Shown here: piece after piece, positions 22,298 through 34,000 of the stretch | Numbering within the stretch: the stretch's first letter is position 1 | Layout of the letters: each line of letters opens with the position of its first letter | Source: Phialophora verrucosa | Lineage: Eukaryota; Ascomycota; Eurotiomycetes; Chaetothyriales; Herpotrichiellaceae | Assembly: GCA_002099365.1 (NCBI GenBank) | Contig: MSED01000006.1 | Location: 1,798,001 to 1,862,000 of the forward strand | Length of the DNA: 64,000 bases | Reading direction: 5' to 3' | Program-made: the position numbers and the translations under genes | Notes under the pieces: model-generated | Databases searched by the model: none | What the model was told of the DNA's origin: nothing | Seen by the model: the letters and a program-made list of their open reading frames with translations, nothing else

Positions 22298-23623
22298 ATG
22301 ACGGTCAAGGGTAAATCAGCACCTACGAAGCCCACAGGCGGCGTTGCAACCGTTCGCAAACGCAAGGCTCACAAGAAGAGTCGCCTGGGGTGCCGCAATT
22401 GCAAGCTCAGGAGAGTCAAGTGCAATGAGGCTCGGCCAAATTGCCAACAATGCGCGGGATTCGGGGTTCTATGCAACTATGACCCTAGCATCCCAGATCT
22501 TCAGTCTTGCTCGGCAGCTTCCAATGTCGTTCAAATGGAGTCCGTGATCGAAAAATCTCCGCTTCTAACGACCGAACCTGTTCTGGATATGGTGAATGCT
22601 GCCTTGCAGGAGGACAGCCTTGGCCCAAGCTGGAAATCAGGAGTCATGCGATTCGATAACGCTGACCTAGCACGATTGGACAAATTTCGAATGCGGACGG
22701 TCCTAACAATCGGCGTCAAACGAGTGGGTCGATTATTGCAGAAAGAGATCATCCATCTCGCTTGTACGCATCGGTTTCTTATGCACCTCGTGCAGGCGGT
22801 GACAGCTTCCCACGATCGTTATCTGTGCGGCGTTGCCACTGCAAGGCCAGGCCGAGCCGAGACCTATCATATGAGTCAAGCCCTGGCAACCTTCCAAACG
22901 GTTCTGTCTCGACCAATTCACCATGACGACCGCGATGCTTTGATGCTGGCATCTTCCCTCCTCGGAGTCGTAAGCTTCTTCAACGTTGAAGCGTCCACGA
23001 TCGAGGAAGTCTGGCCACTAGCAGATTCGGCGGATATGTCGTGGCTCAACCTGAGTGACGGCAAACGGACAATCTGGAGACTGGCAAAGCCGTTGCAACC
23101 CGGAAGCCTTTGGCAACAGGTTGCTCATCTTTACAATCGAGATGACATGCCACCAGCCGAGCTTCCCGAACATGCCCCATCAATCTTTGATCATTTGATC
23201 AGCAACTCCCCATCGTCGCAGTCTGCTGCCACCAACCCATATTATAAGACATCACGGGCACTTGTCCCTTTACTTGATCTCGAGTGCAACGACTCCACCT
23301 GGATGCAGTTTCTCCACTTCCTCTGCTGGATGGATCCTCCTTACAAGGTCCTACTTGAGCGACGGGATCCTTGGGCCCTGCTTATTCTGTGTTATTGGTA
23401 TATGAAAGTGTGCAGGGGTGCTTGGTGGGTGTCATCACGCTGTATCCTCCAGGGTCAAGCGATTTGTCTGTATCTCGAGCGCTATCATTCGAATGATGCT
23501 ACCATTCAGGCGGGGTTGCGAAGGCCGAGAATGGAGTTTGAAGCTGCGCAGATGGAGGGCTGGGGTGGTATCTCCTCCGTTGTAGGTAGTTTGCAGTCAG
23601 CGAGCAGTCAGCAGTGGACGTAG
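22298..23623 (+). CDS. Zn2Cys6 transcription factor, Upc2-like architecture
   Basis: A single-exon gene of 441 aa. The binuclear zinc cluster is complete: Cys32, 35, 42, 49, 52 and 59 with CX2CX6CX6CX2CX6C spacing, preceded by a basic stretch (VRKRKAHKKSRLG). It is followed by the fungal transcription-factor domain, recognisable from FRMRTVLTIGVKRVGRLLQ, HRFLMHLVQAVTASHDRYL and ALMLASSLLGVVSFFN. This order is typical of sterol-uptake (Upc2)-like and related C6 regulators, which bind promoters in the nucleus. The target genes cannot be read from the sequence, and no metabolic cluster sits beside it. The ATG at 22298 is preferred because it places the basic region and cluster near the N-terminus. 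Confidence 0.88.
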   Translation: MTVKGKSAPTKPTGGVATVRKRKAHKKSRLGCRNCKLRRVKCNEARPNCQQCAGFGVLCNYDPSIPDLQSCSAASNVVQMESVIEKSPLLTTEPVLDMVNAALQEDSLGPSWKSGVMRFDNADLARLDKFRMRTVLTIGVKRVGRLLQKEIIHLACTHRFLMHLVQAVTASHDRYLCGVATARPGRAETYHMSQALATFQTVLSRPIHHDDRDALMLASSLLGVVSFFNVEASTIEEVWPLADSADMSWLNLSDGKRTIWRLAKPLQPGSLWQQVAHLYNRDDMPPAELPEHAPSIFDHLISNSPSSQSAATNPYYKTSRALVPLLDLECNDSTWMQFLHFLCWMDPPYKVLLERRDPWALLILCYWYMKVCRGAWWVSSRCILQGQAICLYLERYHSNDATIQAGLRRPRMEFEAAQMEGWGGISSVVGSLQSASSQQWT

Positions 23624-23955
23624 TGTCAACACCTAACTCAATGCGCGTCTCATAAGCACACATAATTCTCATGTAACGGTCATGCACGACGATCGTCAAT
23701 ATTGCAGTTCGGAAGAGTGAGTGAATCGAAGTTGGCTTTCAGCCTCGTGGCTCGTGGCAAGGCTGTAATATCTCTTGGCTTTTTTGTGGCTTTTTTCACC
23801 TTACATTCTGCCTGGTTCAGCCATCACCCTCCCTTCGCTTCACTCCGTGGTCATCCAATCATTAAGAAGCGACGCGACGCGATGATAGACCGATAACAGG
23901 ACCTTGTTACCTGGGCCTCCCAGTTGTGCACCCTTCCTACGCAAAGTCCACCACG
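23624..23955. other. intergenic, upstream of TFB2
   Basis: The 332 bp between two plus-strand genes contain the 3' flank of the Zn2Cys6 gene and the promoter of TFB2. A T-rich tract lies near 23777-23802. No gene is seen. Confidence 0.4.
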
Positions 23956-25500
23956 ATGGCGGACACGACTCTCCAATCGTGGGAATACCTCGAAACTCTC
24001 CCGGGCACTCAGTTCTACCGGCTGTACAGATCCCCATCGTCGGCTCTGGCAATATTTCGAAAGCGACTCTCGGCACTGGCAAAGTCGTTCGTCATGATGC
24101 TGCTGTACATGCCCCGGCCCATGTCGGTGAAACAGCTGGAACTCTTTGTCAAGGAAGGCAGCCGTGGTGAACGTGAACATGCCCTGGATTTGTTGCACCG
24201 CTACCACATTTTCCGAGATGTCACGTTTGATTCGACAAAGGCGTATGCTCTGACTCCAGACTTTGCAAAGTCACTGCGACGGGCTCTGACTGGTGCCGGG
24301 GATAATCGGTCGTTTGGACAACTGGCGAAGGTGCCTGAGCGAGACCGAATCAGCATTTCAGAGCTCGATGAATATTCCCGCCAAAGATGGGAAGGCATAT
24401 TAGGCTACATGGTCGGCTCATCGGCCATTCCGCTCCTGGAGAACGAACATTCGGCGGCCATAGACCCTGCTCCCGGTGTCATTGAGCTTCTCAAGGCAGG
24501 GCATCTTATTGAGGTGTCGGGGACCTACAGTCGCGGCGGCACCGCCAAGATCACGAAGGAAGGATTTGCATTTGTGCTGCAAGACATCAACACGCAGGTG
24601 TGGGCACTGCTGTTCCTCTACGTCGACAACGCGGAGCTTCTCGAAATGGACAAAGTCGACGTTCTGTCATTCCTCTTTCTCGTCTCTTCGCTAGAGCTGG
24701 GCGTCACATATTCCACCTCCACGCTCGACGACACCCAGCATCGAATCCTGTCCGACCTTGTCTCTCTAGGTCTCGTGTACCAACCCGCCATCGACGACAA
24801 AGGCACACCAGCGACCTATTTCTACCCGACGCGCCTGGCCACCACGCTCACCTCCGACTCGGCAACAACCCTCTCGACCACAAACACCCAAGTCGGCACC
24901 TCGCTCTCCCAGCCCGCCCCAAACACCTCCGCGGCCAACTCTACCGGAGCGCTGACGGGCTTTATCATCGTGGAGACCAACTACCGCGTCTACGCGTATA
25001 CCTCATCCCCGCTCCAAATCGCGCTGCTCAGCCTCTTCATCAACCTCCGCTCTCGGCATCCCAACCTCGTCACGGGCAAAATGTCCAAATCCAGCGTCCA
25101 ACGTGCCGTCCATGCCGGCATCACGGCCGAGCAAATCATCTCCTACCTGACTTCGCACGCCCATCCCCAAATGCGCCGCCACGCCGCCGCCGAACAAGCC
25201 GCCCTCCAGGCGCGGGGGATCCAGACGTCGGAACAAATCGCGCGGAGCGTGCCGATCTTGCCGGCCACCATCCTCGACCAGATTCACCTGTGGCAGCTTG
25301 AGCGGGACCGGATGACGACCACGCCGGGTTTCTTGTTCAGGGACTTTAGCACCCAGGCCGAGTATGAAGGCGTGGTGAGATACGCGGACGAGACGGGGGT
25401 TTTGGTCTGGAAGGACGATGCGAAAAGGTTGTTCTTCGTCACGAGGTTAGAGGGCGTAAGGGGGTATCTCGCCGAGAGGAGGAATGCGGCGAATGGATAG
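23956..25500 (+). CDS. tfb2: TFIIH core subunit Tfb2 (p52)
   Basis: Tfb2/p52 anchors and stimulates the XPB/Ssl2 translocase within TFIIH and so acts in RNA polymerase II initiation and nucleotide-excision repair. The 514-aa single-exon protein starts MADTTLQSWEYLETLPGTQF, the usual opening, and shows YMPRPMSVKQLELFV, a WEGILGYMVGSS segment, FAFVLQDINTQVWALLFLY, and the long winged-helix core. The C-terminal region has TGFIIVETNYRVYAYTSSPLQIALLSLF, then VPILPATILDQIHLWQLERDR and GFLFRDFSTQAEYE, which correspond to the p52 C-terminal domain that contacts Tfb5/p8. A low-complexity Thr/Ser insert lies between about residues 300 and 330. Length and motifs agree with the family. Confidence 0.95.
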   Translation: MADTTLQSWEYLETLPGTQFYRLYRSPSSALAIFRKRLSALAKSFVMMLLYMPRPMSVKQLELFVKEGSRGEREHALDLLHRYHIFRDVTFDSTKAYALTPDFAKSLRRALTGAGDNRSFGQLAKVPERDRISISELDEYSRQRWEGILGYMVGSSAIPLLENEHSAAIDPAPGVIELLKAGHLIEVSGTYSRGGTAKITKEGFAFVLQDINTQVWALLFLYVDNAELLEMDKVDVLSFLFLVSSLELGVTYSTSTLDDTQHRILSDLVSLGLVYQPAIDDKGTPATYFYPTRLATTLTSDSATTLSTTNTQVGTSLSQPAPNTSAANSTGALTGFIIVETNYRVYAYTSSPLQIALLSLFINLRSRHPNLVTGKMSKSSVQRAVHAGITAEQIISYLTSHAHPQMRRHAAAEQAALQARGIQTSEQIARSVPILPATILDQIHLWQLERDRMTTTPGFLFRDFSTQAEYEGVVRYADETGVLVWKDDAKRLFFVTRLEGVRGYLAERRNAANG

Positions 25501-25561
25501 GAATGGCGTTCGTTTCCGATGAGGAGGTGTTCCGTGCTGTAACGATGAGGAGCCTTTGTTT

Positions 25562-25604
25562 GGTGAAGGATGAAGAGGCTTTGGTGGGTGAAGGATGAAG
25601 AGGC
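25562..25604 (+). repeat. 25-bp tandem duplication
   Basis: The 18-mer GGTGAAGGATGAAGAGGC occurs at 25562-25579 and again at 25587-25604, a period of 25 bp. It lies just after the TFB2 stop codon, probably in the 3' untranslated region. Confidence 0.8.
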
Positions 25605-27071
25605 GTTGAGGGTGTGAATGATTTAGGATACAGACTTGGCGGCGCGCGGGTATAACGAGCTATCACGGAAAAGAGATTGTAATCTGGGTTAGTATTATGA
25701 TCATATGATGGTGGTGCCAGATCGCCATACATAAAATCGATGATATTCCATGGGCATTTCTCGAATGGCTGCAATACCGTGGGACAGTTGTCGGCTTTGT
25801 CGCTACCACATACATAGTACAGGATGGATGTACGACATAGCCATACTATGCAATTGAAGGACACAGAGCAAAGCACATCCTACGTATGTAGTAGCAGGAC
25901 AAGCTCGTCGTGTAGTAATGATGATCAGAAGAATGCTGATGAGAGCCGCTCAGTAGTAGGAACATCGAATGCGCTTAGAAATGAGCCGTCGCCCTTCCTT
26001 GCGTCGGTGGTATCCAGTCTTCGAGCCGATACCCCCAACGATGTAGAGTGCTGAAGTGCATGAATGATGCGCAGTGCTCGGGAATCATGCCAAAGAGGAC
26101 ATGGAAGGCGTGTGCTGCCTTACGGTGTTCTTCCCACCTATATGTCCAGCAGGCTGAGTAGGACTTGAATGGAGCACCCTCCGATCCGATCCGATATGAT
26201 GTGCTGCGTTGTGACATACATTACGATATGATGTGAAGACCCGACACAACATAGAACATAGATGACATGATCTCAGAGTAATGATATTAGCCCGCTGCCT
26301 AGAGGGTAGAACGCTATCAACATCGCTCCCGCCAACTTAGATCCCATCCATCACTCTCTATCGCATTGCTGTGCATCGTAGTGAAGACACGCCAGCCACA
26401 ACACAATATATTAAGACAAGACAATCTAATACAATAAATCATCTTGCATTATGCACTAGATGGAGAGGCTTAGAGTTGGGGGGACGGGGGACCTTTAACA
26501 ATATGCATGTACAAGGAAGACCGACGTGGCTGAAAGACACGTTGCATAACGTTGTCGTGGACGTTGTTGTCGTCATCATCGTTGGCGGTGTTCATGTCAA
26601 TCGATATCCTTCTTACTGCGCGGACTTCACGCTCATCATATCACATCTCTCTCTACGTTTTCTGTCGTTGTGCCCGGCTACCTCCCAGTTAGCGATTGTC
26701 GATTGTCAGTACCGCCGGAGATTATCGTGGTCATGCTCTCTTTACCCAGTAGATTTTACGTGGGGCGTGCACCTTTGCACATCGCCGTCGGCATCGCCGC
26801 CGCCATCGTCGTAGCTGGCTTTCGTCGTCCGCTTTCATGCGTGTCTAGCCGGGGACCGTAAAATCATCGCCCGCCCTTCCACCCCTAAAAGATCACAGCC
26901 TCGTACCGAGAACTCAACATCTTGTGTTCATTTCTGAGTGTTTGATGTCCTTCCATTTGTGAGGATGAGGATGAGTATGTGTGTGCCAATGTGTGTATTT
27001 CATCTCCTCGTCTGTGTCCTTGTCATTGTATTCATGCTGTTCTTTGCCTGGCATTTGCCTGGTATCCGTGG

Positions 27072-27131
27072 ATTGACATGAACATTGACATCGACATTGA
27101 TATTGGTACTGGTATCGATATCGATACAGAC
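27072..27131 (+). repeat. degenerate hexanucleotide tract
   Basis: Ten successive 6-bp units related to ATTGAC/ATCGAT can be read: ATTGAC, ATGAAC, ATTGAC, ATCGAC, ATTGAT, ATTGGT, ACTGGT, ATCGAT, ATCGAT, ACAGAC. The six-base period is clear and the units have drifted. Confidence 0.7.
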
Positions 27132-27251
27132 GTCCATGTCCCTGTTAGGATTTGCGGCGCTCGGGACGTCGTATAGGAAGGGGTAGTGGCAGCTGGCTGG
27201 CTAGTGAACAGGAAGAACGACCCTCGACACTGCCGCACCGGTAGTCGTCGC

Positions 27252-27275
27252 CCCAGTCCCAGTCCCAGTCCCAGC
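27252..27275 (+). repeat. CCCAGT hexamer repeat
   Basis: Three CCCAGT units and one CCCAGC follow each other without interruption. It is a short simple repeat between genes. Confidence 0.8.
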
Positions 27276-27899
27276 CCATTTGACCAGATCGGGTGTAAGA
27301 GAATGTATACTCGCTTGAGAGTTCGTTCCTTGCCGATGATGAGTTGATGTATAACGTGATGACTGGGGCAGTTCCTGTGCCCGCTGCTGCTGCGTAGTGA
27401 GGAAGAAGGTAGGCAGGCACTTGCGTCGCCCCAGGCGCTCAGGAACCTCACTGTCGCGATGGGTGTCGACGACTAAGCGGCGGCCAAACGTGGCATAGTC
27501 TTTCCAGAAACACAGGACAACTGCTTAGTCGGTTGTTGTTATTGTTGTTTTCTTTCACTGACCTGCTGGAGGCTGAACAGTCACTTCACTCTTCTTGGAT
27601 ATCTACTCCTCGTTCTTCTGCTTGTTCATCGATCTTGTGGACGATTCTGCCGCAGTCTGCCTATTGATAGACGCCTTCCGTGCAGAAAACAACCGTCCTG
27701 AGGGGTGATGCCGAGCTGATATCACTTCCTGAAGGCGCATACGTCGTCCAACTTTGTCCCTACTGGTGATATTGTGTGCTGCAGTCTTGTCTTCTTTCAC
27801 GCGTCGCCCTCTGCCTGGTCGACTTCTCCAGACATCGAACGACAAAGAGACAGCGTCGAGTCTCTACCCTCGAGGCCCACAATCCTCAATAGTCCCACG

Positions 27900-29696
27900 A
27901 TGGCGCCCAACAATAACAAGAGACCAGGGTCGGCAGCCACGAATCCTCCTTCTTCCTCCGAACCCCCAAGAAAGCGACAGCGGATTTCAACTCCATCGGC
28001 CCAGCCGACACGCACTCAGCCTGCTCGTCAAGCCAGAATCCAAAAAAGTGAGAGGGAAGCAGCACGGCAGCGCGCAGTTAACCTCATTCTCCGCTTTCAA
28101 GCTCACCCACCGGAGACTTCGCCAGAGCCACAGCCAGAGACTTCCTCCACTAGACCCAGAATTGTGCTCCACCACAACGTACGTCCCCAATGGCAGCACC
28201 TACCTTTCGAAAAGCCGGAACAAATCTCCCTGAAGATCGCCATCAATGCGCACGAGAGCGAGTCTGATATCGTCTACTATGCTCCCCAGTCAGATACGCA
28301 GAACCACACTCCTCCATGGACGCGAGATACCGCCGTGTATCTCCAAATACCGCACAGAGCCGCAGCCGCGACACGAACAGAGGTAGATGACCTGAAGACA
28401 CACTTGATGCTATTCGGCGCAGACATGGAAGGCGCTCTGCAGCATAGGGCAAGATACCAATCGCTTCAACTCCTAGGGGAAGATTCATCGACGGTAGACT
28501 GGTACCTTTCGCTCATGGGAATGTGGGGACGAAACTCGGAGACCACGCTTTTGATCAAGAACCCCTTCGACAAGTCACAGCATGAGTTTCACATCCCGAC
28601 AGTCATGGACCTGGAAGCACACCGGGTGAGAAATGTCCTAGAGATGATCAAGGACGACTTCAAGAAGAAGTCTGGCCTGTCGATGCCTGAGGTGCAGGAC
28701 ATCTTCGTCAAGAGAACCAAGGTCACAATCGTCTCGTGCTGTCCCACTGCCGATTCAACCACGGACAAGGCCACCCGAGAGTTTGAGCAGGGCGTGCATC
28801 GCAAATGGGTCGAACAAATGCAGTTCCCCAAAGAGAATGTGCGGTTTGTGACACGAGCGGAGGCCTGCGCATGCTATCACGGGTCGAACCAGCTGCGAGC
28901 ACAGCTGGCGTTGGCGTCCAAGGCTGACAACCCGGCGCAGTTCTTCGCAAAGAACTTCCACCGCACGGCCATTGTCGTCTTGGATGTCGACGCCTGCTAC
29001 ACCGGTGCGTGCACCGCCTTGGTGGAGGCGCAGCATGCTCGCTGCGCCGTCAAGGCCGCCAGCGCCAGGTCGGTCAACAGCGATCATGGGCGGGTCGAGC
29101 TGCAGCAGTTCGCACGGGACACGCTTGAACGGGTACACCGGGGCGTCATCAGCGCCGCGGCGTCCGAGTCTGACAAGACTTACGAGGAGGTCCTCGGCGA
29201 CTTGATCGATGATTTCGGGATGGCTCTTGACTTCTTCGAGGCCAAGAGCAGCCACATGGTACTCTCGTTCCGCGAGGGCATCTCCGTCACCACACATCAC
29301 GGCAGCAGCACCGCCGTCGCTCGCGAGGTTTTGGTGCCCCGAGCCGACGTGGAGGTCGTTGTGAAGGGTTGGCTGGTGCCCGTCGTCGCCCTTGCCAAAG
29401 AGCAGCTTTTGGTCCTGGACCGCGCAGTCGCCGCCTGCGGGCGTCCAAACGTCAGACTGCAAATTCTCATGACGGGCTTTTGGACGCAATCGTCATACTT
29501 GGCGAAGGTCTTTGCGGCTGCTCTTCGCAGTGAAGGTCTCCGCCCTACAGTCCCGATCATGGTGGACAGGACCGTGGACAACTCGGCATTTGCCGCATTG
29601 GGGGCCTTGTGGTCAATGACCACCAACAGCGAGGGTTGCTGGGAGGACGAAGTGACGAAGCAGGTGGCAGCGCAAACGACGAGCGGTTCCGGCTGA
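27900..29696 (+). CDS. divergent Hsp70-like (actin-fold ATPase) protein
   Basis: A single-exon gene of 598 aa. Filamentous fungi carry expanded families of Hsp70-like proteins that keep the actin/Hsp70 nucleotide-binding fold without a normal substrate-binding domain. Here VVLDVDACYTGACTALVE (about residues 360-377) sits where the second phosphate-binding loop would be, and ILMTGFWTQSSYLAKVF, followed by VDRTVDNSAFAALGALW, matches the adenosine-motif end of the fold. The first phosphate loop (normally DLGTT-like) is replaced by LKIAINAHESESDIVYY, so ATP binding may be weak or lost. The first 60 residues are basic and Pro/Ser-rich with PRKRQR, a possible nuclear signal. The start at 27900 follows a leader and is preferred over the longer frame. 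Function is unknown. Confidence 0.7.
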   Translation: MAPNNNKRPGSAATNPPSSSEPPRKRQRISTPSAQPTRTQPARQARIQKSEREAARQRAVNLILRFQAHPPETSPEPQPETSSTRPRIVLHHNVRPQWQHLPFEKPEQISLKIAINAHESESDIVYYAPQSDTQNHTPPWTRDTAVYLQIPHRAAAATRTEVDDLKTHLMLFGADMEGALQHRARYQSLQLLGEDSSTVDWYLSLMGMWGRNSETTLLIKNPFDKSQHEFHIPTVMDLEAHRVRNVLEMIKDDFKKKSGLSMPEVQDIFVKRTKVTIVSCCPTADSTTDKATREFEQGVHRKWVEQMQFPKENVRFVTRAEACACYHGSNQLRAQLALASKADNPAQFFAKNFHRTAIVVLDVDACYTGACTALVEAQHARCAVKAASARSVNSDHGRVELQQFARDTLERVHRGVISAAASESDKTYEEVLGDLIDDFGMALDFFEAKSSHMVLSFREGISVTTHHGSSTAVAREVLVPRADVEVVVKGWLVPVVALAKEQLLVLDRAVAACGRPNVRLQILMTGFWTQSSYLAKVFAAALRSEGLRPTVPIMVDRTVDNSAFAALGALWSMTTNSEGCWEDEVTKQVAAQTTSGSG

Positions 29697-31099
29697 AGCA
29701 GCCCGCTCCTGCCTCACAGTCAATTGTTTGAGACGACGCACCGCGCGGGAGACGATGGACGTGTGCATGCTCTGAAAACGGGGGGTGCTAAATCGGGTGA
29801 TATGAACGCTCCAGTTGGACAGATCGTTGCGGATTGGACGCACACGGCGCTTCAATGGCCATGAACACTCGAGATGCTGCTGGCGGTGTGAATCAGGCGA
29901 CCTTTGTGTGAAGAGAGCTAGCTACCTTGAGCGTGCATTTGCTTTTCCAGCCCATCTGTTGCTGCCGGGGTCAAAGGAAACAAGAATGGAGCGGTCGGAG
30001 CTCCCCCTCTCAACGGCCAATGCATAGGCCCAGAGACTCCCAGGAATACTGCTTGTGTATAAAATTCATTATGGCGAGAACCATCAGAGTCTCTCATGTC
30101 TTGCCTGGACGGGTAGTTGGAACCAGCAACCCAATCAGTCGAGTGACTTCCCTAGTGCTCCCGTCCCTACTCGTTCATTAGCCCGTCTGCCTGAGCGCAT
30201 TTCCATGACCATGGACTGTTCCGCTGGGCTGGTGTTCAGTGACTCCTCGCCTCAATAGCCGCCTACGCACGCAAGCCTCGCGGAACTCGATGCCATGATC
30301 CGCATATCCTTGCACAGAATCCTTTGAATCTTGCTGCTTTTCCACCGCTCGGGCTTCACTCAAGCATGCGATCGTCCTTCATCTTCGAATCAAAAAGCAT
30401 TCGGGCTTCAAGAAGTCACCGAAAAGACGGGGTATCTGACTCTTTAAGTAGCCTGATGCGGTCCAGGTCGAAGAGTAAGCACTTAAAATTGGTGGAGCCA
30501 AGGCAGCCTGGAATTGGTCGGGAATTTGAGTGACCTTGAAATGAACACAGGCGTCTTCATGGAACGCAGAAGGACTGCCATGTTGGGATAACGTGGACGG
30601 ATCATCGCCTCGGTCATCGACCTCGCGATCTAGCCGCCGATGATCGTCGCCGAGCATCTTCTAACTGGTCTTAGTGGTATGTCTGGAATGTCTGTGGCTT
30701 GCCAGAGGCCTCGGGACGGGTTGGACGGCTAGTTAGTGCTTAGCCAAGTGGTTGCCAACTGTCTCGGGACCAATCTCGCAATACTTGGGGCCAGAGGATA
30801 TGCTTGCCTAATTGTTCTGTGGATAGTATTGTATTGTATAGTCAGGACGATGGCGAGGACGATCGAACTGGGCTGCACGGTGAACAAACACCCGGCATGC
30901 TGCAAAGATTTCTCGCACCACTGACTGTTCCGGGACATTTTGTTTTCCCCAGTCGAGTCTGGCCCATACGTCTTGGAGGAACCGATCAAAGGACATCATT
31001 CGGTCCTGGTTCGTTTCATAGCATCGCGTCCTTGACATGCGCAGAGGGTTCGATCAATGTTGTGGTGGTCAGCAAACGTGGTCGAGCAGTCGATTTCTC
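29697..31099. other. intergenic between convergent genes (1.4 kb)
   Basis: The region holds the 3' flanks of the Hsp70-like gene (plus) and VPS41 (minus). Short overlapping open frames have no recognisable domain. Nothing else is seen. Confidence 0.4.
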
Positions 31100-34000
31100 T
31101 CATCCGCCAACCTCCTCCATCTTTTCCCTTGAACCCCTGCATATGGTACAGCCTCCGACATTCTGGATTTTATCCTTCAGTAGTCGCGCGTTTGTGACCT
31201 TTGAAGCTATTGATCTTGAGAACCGGGTCACGTCCGTGTCGTCCTCATCGTCCCGATGTGCAGCACTCCGGGGCAGAAGCACCTCATCTCCCTCGGCGTC
31301 CGGCCCGTGGAGAAGGTGTGAGACGTGATAGACGTGCCCGCAGGCAAAGCCCACCAATGTTTCGGTTTCATTTTCGTGAAAGGCCTTATGGCAAGAGGCA
31401 CAGTGCCCGGGCTTGATCCGAACTTCAACGATTTGCTCTTCGCCGGTCTGTTTCTCATTCGCACCATCGGCACTTTGTTCGAGCGGTCGCCTGATTTTGG
31501 GAGGCGGGGGTACAACCTCGAATTTGATACCCTTCCTCCGGCCCCTTCTCAACGTCTCCATACCCACGGCAACCTCACTGCTCAGCACTCTGGCCACACC
31601 AGAACTGATGCTGTCTTGCAGATCGTACTCTCGGATCATCTTCTTTAGCCCGTCTTTGAGGCCTTCTACTTCCAACCCGGAGGGTATTCTTTTCACCAGG
31701 GTGATGGGATCGATGGCAGTCCCGACTTCTGCCAGCAGACCTGAAATAAACCTTGGTCTGGACATGCTGTACTCGAGAAAGTCATCCCAGAGACTTTGAT
31801 CATCTTGCTCTTTAGCGAAAGTGATGGCTGATGAGACGTCTTTGAGCTCATCGATTATGAGGAACAATGCTTTCTTCGTTTGGCCAGTCTTGCTCAGCAG
31901 GTATACAAGTTCCTCGACATAGTGCCTTTTCTCGCATATTTGCACAGCATTTTCAAACGTATATGCTGTGGAAGCTTGCAAAAACTCCATGAGCAGTTTG
32001 CGATCGTACTCCGCAAAGAGATCAGCCGCAGTGTCTGCAAATTGCTCAACGTGCTGCTTGCCAGTATCGGCTGCCAGCGATGTTGCAACAGCAGAGTGAC
32101 CAACGCGAGGCAAGATAGGCTCTTCCTGTGTGCCTTCTCCTCGCCAAAGAGCTCGAAGGTAGAAGTAGAGGAAGGGCCTCAGTGTAGCTTTATTGAGTTG
32201 AGCAACGACTTCGTCAGGTTCAACCACTCCAGCAGCGGCTTCATCGACGAGCACCCTGATTGGGTCGGATGCCAATTCCTCCAATTCTTCGCGTGAGGCT
32301 GATGTGAGTTGACTTGGAGAGACTCGGATTGTCACGAAGCTCGGAATGTCGTCTGCGATTGCGTCAACGAGATGATTGTCCTTGATCAGGGATAGGGCAG
32401 TATCTGCATCTTGCAAAGCAATATAGCATCTAAGAGCATCATCGTAATGTCCGTCCGCGAGGTATAACTTGGCCAGACTCTCTTGTAAAAGCCTCCAGTC
32501 TTGTGACCCTTTCGGCGCGCCGCCACCGCGAAACTGGTCTTGGATAGCCGTTGTGATACTGCTAATTTCGAAAAGGTCGGAAGGCCACTCGTCGAGAAGC
32601 TCCTTGAACCGAAGTCGGTCAACTTCGACGTAGTGTCCGAGGATGATCTCAAAAACTGGGGATGGAAGCGGTGGTGTCAGGTCCAGCGTCGGGATGTGAG
32701 GCGAAATCTCGTCGAATTTCTTGCTTTTAATGAAGACCCAGGCCCAGTGCTCCCACCGAGTTGTGGTGTTGAGGACTTTCGCCGCAACTTCACCAGCTTC
32801 AGCCCATTTCGCGGCATCCACCAACTGTTTGAGCCAAAGCTCGCCGATCCGTCGCTTCTCCTTCTCTGCAGCAGAGAATCTTGTCTTGGGCTTGTTTGGT
32901 GCCGAGCTCGTCCTTGATGCCGAGTCGGCGAAGAACTCTGCGAGTGTTGCTTGTTGGCGTGCGTGAGTTGGGCTTGTGGGAACGGCAGATCCAGACCTCG
33001 CGACGGAGCTCGCTTTGGATGGACTGGGAGGCGCTGACGATTCGGACGATCCGGAGAGCGTGCCTGCGGCTTCAGGATGCTGATCAACGAGTTCCCACGC
33101 TTCCCGGTACTTCTCTCTCTCAACCAGCCATTGCATACGGTCGTTGAGATTGCGTTTGATTGCGACGACGCAGTCATAGGGGCTGTAGATGAATATCTTC
33201 ATGCTTTGTGCCGTGGCGATAGAGTTCATCTCATCCTTAGCATTCACATCGCTCGAGCCGAATCCAGGGATCCAGCCTGTGAGATAGTTGCGCTCCCTGG
33301 TGCTCCCAGTCCTGTCGGGGCCACTGACACCACTTCGAACGCTTTCAGCCCCGCTGAAAATGCGATTAGCCCCCAACATGCGTGGTCCATACATGGTCGC
33401 ATCCCACACACCCTGTCCAACGGTCTCAACGCCCGTTACGAGGCTGGAGCCGACCGTCGACATTCCAGACCCAATAGCGCCGAGATATCCTTTCTGTACA
33501 AGAGCAGCCGGGATGCGGACAGGCGGAAGAACTCCGAGATGATAGTCTGAGGCAGATAGTGTCTCGAACCTGCTCACAGTCAGAGTATCGGTGTCGACTT
33601 CTTCCTTGGTATTAATGTCAATAAGACGTAGCTCCGGCTCCAATGCGTTGTGTCGTGCTCGGCGGCCTCGTTTGCCGCCGCTTTCGGGTTCTTGTGATGC
33701 GGAACCATTTCGCTTGTTCTGCATATACGCAAGGACTAAAAGCAAACTGGGGGTATAAAGCGAAATTCCAGATATTGTACAGTCATCAAATCGTATACTG
33801 ATCGGTAGTCAGCGAATGCTTCTCACAAGAGGGTCGGAACTCACATCGTAGCAACCTCGGCGCGCCCAATCTTGTTGTCGTTCCCGCTGTCGGTTGATCC
33901 AGGGTAGACTTTGATGAGCCATGCTGAGTCGCCCCATCCTATCAATACTTCTTCAACTTTGGTCTTCTCGGGTTCTGGCTTGGAAGCGGCGCCGTTAGCA

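Larger units (their letters stand above)
25501..27899. other. long intergenic region with simple repeats (2.4 kb)
   Basis: No gene is recognised. The first 110 bp include a 25-bp tandem duplication. Further on are short GATCC iterations near 26181-26197, a degenerate hexamer tract at 27072-27131 and CCCAGT iterations at 27252-27275. The last part is the promoter and leader of the Hsp70-like gene, whose frame is open from 27774 although the likely start is 27900. Confidence 0.45.

Noticed and set aside
28755..29489. 244-aa minus-strand open frame opposite the Hsp70-like gene
   Set aside because: It is antisense to the recognised protein and shows no family pattern.
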